DNA of 24,895 bases from Flavobacteriaceae bacterium (GTDB lineage: Bacteria; Bacteroidota; Bacteroidia; Flavobacteriales; Flavobacteriaceae), in assembly GCA_002729755.1 (NCBI GenBank), contig PBYT01000013.1:26499-51393 (forward strand), written 5' to 3'. The position numbers were made by a program, and so were the translations under genes. Below, piece after piece: positions 24,106 through 24,895 of the stretch (position 1 is its first letter; every line of letters starts with the position of its first letter). The notes under the pieces are model-generated. The model saw only the letters and a list, made by a program, of their open reading frames with translations, had not been told where the DNA came from and ran no database searches.

Positions 24106-24895
24106 ATGAAAAAAAATTTATTTCTTCTATTCGCGATGCTATGGTCTATGGCTATCTATTCGCAAAATGAAGCTGCACTTGACTCAATTGCTCTTGAAGA
24201 AGTTGTTGTTTCTTCAGGTATAATCGATGTAGCTAAAGAGCGGGAAACACCTATTGCAGTTAGTACTATCACTGCTCGAGAAGTTCAATTAAAAGTTGGG
24301 AATATGGAGTTCCCAGAAATTATGAACAAAACTCCAGGTGTATACGCTACTAAACAAGGAGGTGGATATGGAGATTCTCGTATCTCTCTTCGTGGATTTG
24401 ACCAAAGAAATACTTCTTTTTTAATTAATGGTCAACCAGTAAATGATATGGAAAACGGATGGGTATACTGGTCAAACTGGGCAGGACTTACAGAGGTAGC
24501 CTCTGGTATTCAAATTCAAAGAGGTCTTGGAGCATCTAAATTAGCTGTCCCTTCTGTTGGTGGAACAGTGTCAATATTTACTAAAAGTGCTGAAAGAGCT
24601 AAAGGCGGATCATTCACTCAATTGCTTGGAAATGATGGCTATAGTAAATCAACAGTGGCTTATAATACCGGTCTTAACGAAAATGGTTGGTCAACATCTT
24701 TATTATTATCAAAATGGTCTGGAAACGGATATATTTATAATACAATGGGAGCAGGGACAACCTACTTCGCTGCTGTAGGATATGCTCCAGATGGTTCAGA
24801 TCACAAAATGAATCTTTCAGTTTTAGGAGCTGGACAATGGCATCATCAAAGAGATGTCTGGGTTTCAATTCGTGATTATCAAAACTTTGGTGAAA
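24106..24895 (+). CDS. TonB-dependent receptor, N-terminal part (3' end outside window)
   Basis: Outer-membrane transporter; the first 263 codons are present and the frame is open to the window end. Signal peptide 1-20 (MKKNLFLLFAMLWSMAIYSQ). A TonB box-like segment (EEVVVSS, 31-37) follows at once, so the carboxypeptidase-regulatory domain common in Bacteroidota receptors is absent. The plug covers about 45-160: PEIMNKTPGVYATKQGGGYGDSRISLRGF, then SFLINGQPVNDMENGWVYWSNWAGL, then IQIQRGLGASKLAVPSVGGTVSIFT. Barrel strands begin afterwards (NENGWSTSLLLSKWSGNGY). The substrate is unknown. It is preceded by a 96-nt gap after pgi and is probably its own transcription unit. It is not evidently the same protein as the fragment at the window start; the regions available do not overlap. 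Confidence 0.93.
   Translation, partial: MKKNLFLLFAMLWSMAIYSQNEAALDSIALEEVVVSSGIIDVAKERETPIAVSTITAREVQLKVGNMEFPEIMNKTPGVYATKQGGGYGDSRISLRGFDQRNTSFLINGQPVNDMENGWVYWSNWAGLTEVASGIQIQRGLGASKLAVPSVGGTVSIFTKSAERAKGGSFTQLLGNDGYSKSTVAYNTGLNENGWSTSLLLSKWSGNGYIYNTMGAGTTYFAAVGYAPDGSDHKMNLSVLGAGQWHHQRDVWVSIRDYQNFGE

Noticed and set aside
24557..24778. 73-codon frame on the plus strand inside the last receptor
   Set aside because: It overlaps the well-supported receptor frame, which shows clear plug-domain motifs through this stretch.
1..24895. A new defence, mobile or secretion system in the window
   Set aside because: No transposase, integrase, toxin-antitoxin, nuclease/helicase cassette, repeat array, tRNA or integration scar is seen; the genes are housekeeping or envelope genes in a flavobacterial order.
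1..24895. The first and last receptor fragments being two ends of the same gene copy or a duplicated pair
   Set aside because: One fragment is only C-terminal and the other only N-terminal, so they share no comparable region; no repeated DNA is evident between the two ends.

Overview
The window is AT-rich and extremely compact: by the coordinates below only about 630 of 24,895 nt lie outside genes, and no gene-free stretch exceeds 150 nt. It looks like a chromosome segment of a streamlined, probably marine, member of the Flavobacteriia (Bacteroidota). Reasons: three TonB-dependent receptors with flavobacterial signal peptides, a DUF4270 lipoprotein next to a short starch-synthase-like protein and panC, a DksA-type protein lacking zinc cysteines after ileS, a eukaryote-like long IleS, a mevalonate-pathway HMG-CoA synthase, and several upstream sites matching the Bacteroidota promoter -7 box TAnnTTTG. 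The genus cannot be named from this alone.

Layout. (1) 1-1059 is the 3' end of a highly expressed-looking TonB-dependent receptor, closed by a strong terminator whose T-tract runs into the promoter of the next unit. (2) 1165-4327 is a tight unit mvaS-etfB-etfA: isoprenoid precursor synthesis plus the electron-transfer flavoprotein. (3) 4470-7121, minus strand: a DUF4270 lipoprotein with calcium-binding-type repeats, preceded by a one-domain glycogen/starch-synthase-like protein. (4) 7215-13553, divergent from (3): panC, a flippase-like membrane protein, gdhA (broken by a one-base frameshift in an A9 run), recO and a haem-receptor-like TonB-dependent receptor, with gaps of 1-9 nt or overlaps, so possibly one transcript. 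(5) 13620-18056: ileS, a DksA-like protein and lspA. (6) 18053-18631, minus strand: 5-formyltetrahydrofolate cyclo-ligase, overlapping lspA tail to tail. (7) 18680-24009: uvrC, a DUF3108 protein, an M23 peptidase lipoprotein and pgi. (8) 24106 to the end: the 5' part of another TonB-dependent receptor.

The content is mostly housekeeping (translation, repair, central metabolism, lipoprotein maturation) mixed with envelope proteins. I see no mobile element, CRISPR array, rRNA, tRNA, phage gene or recognisable defence cassette, and no clear sign of a new multi-gene system. The points most worth checking are the gdhA frameshift at a homopolymer, the absence of panD between panC and the flippase gene, the Cys-for-His change in the M23 metal site, the catalytically incomplete starch-synthase-like protein, the long uncharged Ala/Gly-rich loop in the first receptor, and the terminator/promoter fusion at about 1079-1139.
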